The notes beneath the pieces are model-generated. The model was not told the origin of the DNA. It made no database searches and was given only the letters and a program-made list of their open reading frames with translations. DNA of 6,854 nucleotides from UBA5399 sp964464145 (GTDB taxonomy: Bacteria > Bacillota > Clostridia > Christensenellales > Christensenellaceae). The stretch spans positions 1-6,854 of the forward strand of contig CAYXFB010000105.1 in the NCBI GenBank assembly GCA_964464145.1, read 5' to 3'. Both the position numbers and the translations under genes were made by a program. Shown here in pieces: positions 4,836 to 6,854 of the stretch; position 1 is the first letter of the stretch; each line of letters begins with the position of its first letter.

Positions 4836-6023
4836 ATGGTACCAGTTGAGATAACAAAAAATATATGGTGGGCGGGGGTGCAGAACCCGGCTCTTAGGGT
4901 GTTCGACGTTATAATGACCACGGAGTGGGGCACCTCATACAATTCCTATCTTGTGAAGGGAAGCGAAAAGACGGCGCTTATAGATTGCGTGCGCGACGGA
5001 TTTTTCGAAGAGCAGCTTGAGGGATTGAAGCAGATCTGCGAGCCAGAGAAAATAGATTACATCGTATGCAACCACACAGAGCCCGACCATTCGGGCGCGC
5101 TGGCGCAAATGCTGGATGTGGCGAAAAACGCCGTGGTGGTTTGCTCACGCGCGGGCAAGGCGCTCATAAAGGAGCTTTTGAACCGCGATTTTGAATGCAT
5201 CGTGGTGGGCGACGGCGACAGCCTGAAGCTTGGCGGCAAGAAGCTGAGCTTTATATCCACGCCCTACCTGCATTGGCCGGATACCATATTCACATACGTG
5301 GAAGAGGATGGTTTTCTGGCCCCCTGCGACGCTTTCGGCTTCCATTTTTCCGCGCCCGAGATATTCGACGACAAGACGATGCTCTCGGACGAGATGATCG
5401 CTTCGCAGAAATATTACTTCGATGTTATAATGTCGCCCTTCACATCCTACGTGCAGGACGCCATAAAGAAGATACGCGGGCTGAAGATAAACGTGATAGG
5501 CCCCTCGCACGGGCCGGTGCTGCGCAAAGACCCGTGGGGCGCGGTGGATAGATACGACAAATGGTCGCAGCCCTGTGTGAACGACCCCAAGAAGATATAT
5601 ATAGGCTACGTTTCCTGCTACGGCTACACTACAAAGCTGGCGGAAAAGGTGTTTGAGGGCGCGCTTACCTCGGGTGTTGAGGTGGAGCTGGAGGATGTTT
5701 CCAAGGCGAACAAGTGTGACGTTATAGAGCGCATACACTGCGCCGATGCCTTTGCGCTGGGTTCACCCACGCTTAACAGGGACGTGCTGCCGCCCATCAC
5801 GGAGGTTATGGCGGAGCTGTGCACTTACATTATGAAGGGCAAGCCGGCGGCTGTGTTCGGCACCTTCGGCTGGAGCGGCGAGGCCTGCAAGTTTATGGAG
5901 GAACGTTTGGCGCAGCTGGGTGCAAAATCCATCGGCATGGCGCGCGCCAAGATGAACCCGAGCGAGGAGGAGCTTAAAGCCGCCTACGATCTGGGAGTAA
6001 AGCTGGGCGAGACCGTGAAATAG
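4836..6023 (+). CDS. fprA: FprA-type flavodiiron protein (O2/NO reductase)
   Basis: The 395-residue protein has the two-domain class A flavodiiron architecture. The N-terminal metallo-beta-lactamase-like domain (about 1-248) carries every diiron ligand: H80, E82, D84 and H85 in HTEPDH, H146 in LHWPDT, D165 in CDAFG and H225 in GPSHGP. The C-terminal flavodoxin domain (about 252-395) binds FMN; its phosphate loop reads YVSCYGYTTK at 258-267, and GSPT and GTFGWSGEA motifs follow. The enzyme reduces O2 to water and/or NO to N2O using electrons from reduced rubredoxin, the gene just upstream, in the cytoplasm. There is no fused rubredoxin or NAD(P)H:flavin oxidoreductase domain, so it depends on the separate carrier and on a reductase encoded elsewhere. 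O2 versus NO preference cannot be read from sequence. The gene ends 14 bp before a strong terminator, marking the end of the transcription unit. Confidence 0.96.
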   Translation: MVPVEITKNIWWAGVQNPALRVFDVIMTTEWGTSYNSYLVKGSEKTALIDCVRDGFFEEQLEGLKQICEPEKIDYIVCNHTEPDHSGALAQMLDVAKNAVVVCSRAGKALIKELLNRDFECIVVGDGDSLKLGGKKLSFISTPYLHWPDTIFTYVEEDGFLAPCDAFGFHFSAPEIFDDKTMLSDEMIASQKYYFDVIMSPFTSYVQDAIKKIRGLKINVIGPSHGPVLRKDPWGAVDRYDKWSQPCVNDPKKIYIGYVSCYGYTTKLAEKVFEGALTSGVEVELEDVSKANKCDVIERIHCADAFALGSPTLNRDVLPPITEVMAELCTYIMKGKPAAVFGTFGWSGEACKFMEERLAQLGAKSIGMARAKMNPSEEELKAAYDLGVKLGETVK

Positions 6024-6037
6024 TTTACCGAAACAGT

Positions 6038-6075
6038 AAAAACGCGCACTCTGCAAATGAGCAGCGCGTTTTTTT
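6038..6075. terminator. Bidirectional intrinsic terminator
   Basis: AAAAACGCGC (6038-6047) pairs with GCGCGTTTTT (6064-6073). An inner CTC/GAG helix extends the stem after a small bulge, around the loop TGCAAAT. Seven T (6069-6075) follow on the plus strand, and five T follow on the minus strand (complement of 6038-6042). It therefore ends the fprA transcript and can also end the convergent membrane-protein transcript, whose stop codon is 67 bp away. Confidence 0.88.
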
Positions 6076-6141
6076 ATGGATATTGAACCAGCATAAAAAT
6101 ACAATATTAGAAAAAGATGCATATATATAAGGAAACAAATG

Positions 6142-6633
6142 TTAAATACTTGTCTGCATGAAGCGCTTTGCCAGCAGGAACTTTTGAATAAAAAGCACGC
6201 CCGCCGTCATGAGCGAAAAGCCTATGCCGCAGTATAGCACGCCTATGATTATGGGTGGCGCTATGTTTGAAGCGCGCAGCGTGAGCCCTCCGGTCATCAT
6301 TATCAGCATTATCAAGTAGCTCTTCAAATCGAAAAAGAAACAGAACGGCAGTCTTTCGTTCGTATAGCCAAGTATGCGCGAGTTGTGCTTTTGCACCAGC
6401 TTGTAAAATATGAAATATACGAAAAGCGCGTACACGATGCCCGAGCATACAATATATAATATGTTGCTGTCCCAGCCGCGAATGAAGTCCGGCAGCCCTA
6501 TATTCACAATGTTTGCGCCCGCCACGAGCCAGACCACCCCCGCGATCAGCAACAGATATATCTTGCGTACGTATGGAAAACCCGTTTTATCCACAGGCTT
6601 TGGTGATTTTCTTGCCTTTGCTTTTTCCTTCAT
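6142..6633 (-). CDS. Four-helix integral membrane protein of unknown function
   Basis: I do not recognise a named family with a function. The 163-residue product has a Lys-rich cytoplasmic N terminus (about 1-24) and four hydrophobic segments at about 25-47, 57-79, 103-118 and 126-150, so it should be a small polytopic inner-membrane protein with no cleavable signal peptide. A polar, charged stretch with HNSRILGYTNER at 83-94, then FFDLKSYLIM at 100-109, looks like the conserved heart of the protein. Proteins with this overall pattern seem to occur in other Firmicutes as uncharacterised membrane proteins; this is recollection only. The initiator ATG is preceded by GGAGGTG (6644-6650) and a closer GAGG (6639-6642). 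It stands alone, converging on the fprA unit, with the shared terminator between them. Codon use, including frequent ATA, matches the neighbours, so there is no sign of recent transfer. Confidence 0.75.
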   Translation of the reverse strand: MKEKAKARKSPKPVDKTGFPYVRKIYLLLIAGVVWLVAGANIVNIGLPDFIRGWDSNILYIVCSGIVYALFVYFIFYKLVQKHNSRILGYTNERLPFCFFFDLKSYLIMLIMMTGGLTLRASNIAPPIIIGVLYCGIGFSLMTAGVLFIQKFLLAKRFMQTSI

Positions 6634-6652
6634 ATCCGCCTCGCACCTCCGT

Positions 6653-6682
6653 TATATATATAACCGAAACGTCCGAAAGCAA
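6653..6682 (-). promoter_or_regulatory. Weak candidate promoter for the membrane-protein gene
   Basis: On the minus strand TTGCTT (6677-6682) is followed after 18 bp by TATATA (6653-6658), or after 16 bp by the overlapping TATATA at 6655-6660. The predicted start falls on the GGAGGTG site, so translation would have to use the closer GAGG at 6639-6642 or another promoter further upstream. Confidence 0.3.
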
Positions 6683-6825
6683 TAAAATAAATGCACAAAT
6701 TTGAAAAAGCATGGCTCAAAAAGAAAACAGAGTGAAAAAATGTACAAAAAAGGTCTTGCGAATGCCTGGAAAAACGCGTGGTTAAAGGGTTCGTAAAAAT
6801 TAGATAAAAAAGAAGTAAAAAGGTG

Positions 6826-6854
6826 TTGACATAGGGGGATGGTTTTGATATTAT
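6826..6854 (+). promoter_or_regulatory. Strong extended -10 sigma-A promoter at the right edge
   Basis: A perfect -35 TTGACA (6826-6831) is separated by exactly 17 bp from TATTAT (6849-6854), and the TG of an extended -10 is present at 6846-6847. The 30 bp upstream are rich in A tracts (6796-6822), resembling an UP element. The transcribed gene begins beyond the window; the strength would suit a stable-RNA or highly expressed gene, but that is inference. Confidence 0.8.

Overview
The window looks like chromosomal DNA from an obligately anaerobic Firmicute of the class Clostridia. This is inferred from the gene content: rubredoxin, an FprA-type flavodiiron protein, a DUF1858-type redox disulfide protein and a lipoate scavenging ligase. 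It is supported by consensus sigma-A promoters, purine-rich Shine-Dalgarno sites, a base composition near 50% G+C by eye and heavy use of the ATA isoleucine codon in all genes. No 16S or other taxonomic marker is present, so genus and family cannot be named.

Layout from left to right. Bases 1-91 hold two head-to-tail copies of a 38-bp repeat whose outer end resembles an insertion-sequence terminus; the rest of that element would lie left of the window. Next come two genes on the minus strand, a lipoate-protein ligase (lplA, 3379 to 2384) followed after 34 bp by a large two-domain family-2 glycosyltransferase (2349 to 103). Both are probably transcribed from one good promoter at 3411-3439. A divergent promoter at 3475-3503 drives plus-strand genes: a PHP-domain phosphoesterase (3542-4246), a DUF1858 CxxC protein (4326-4535), a 52-residue rubredoxin (4594-4752) and the flavodiiron protein fprA (4836-6023). 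A strong bidirectional terminator at 6038-6075 separates these from a convergent minus-strand gene for a four-helix membrane protein of unknown function (6633 to 6142). The last 190 bases are A-rich and hold no gene, but end exactly in a near-perfect extended -10 promoter pointing out of the window.

The best supported functional unit is DUF1858 protein, rubredoxin and FprA. In anaerobes rubredoxin passes electrons to FprA, which reduces O2 to water or NO to N2O, so this is an oxygen/NO detoxification module. The DUF1858 protein may be an additional thiol partner. The rubredoxin:NAD(P)H oxidoreductase that should feed it is not in the window. A 15-bp hairpin with a short U tract sits between rubredoxin and fprA with no recognisable promoter after it, so it may be a leaky terminator that sets a high rubredoxin to FprA ratio.

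No intergenic gap exceeds 300 bp. I see no tRNA, rRNA, CRISPR array, phage gene or riboswitch. Most of the window is ordinary core or near-core anaerobe metabolism; I do not see strong evidence of a new defence or mobile system.
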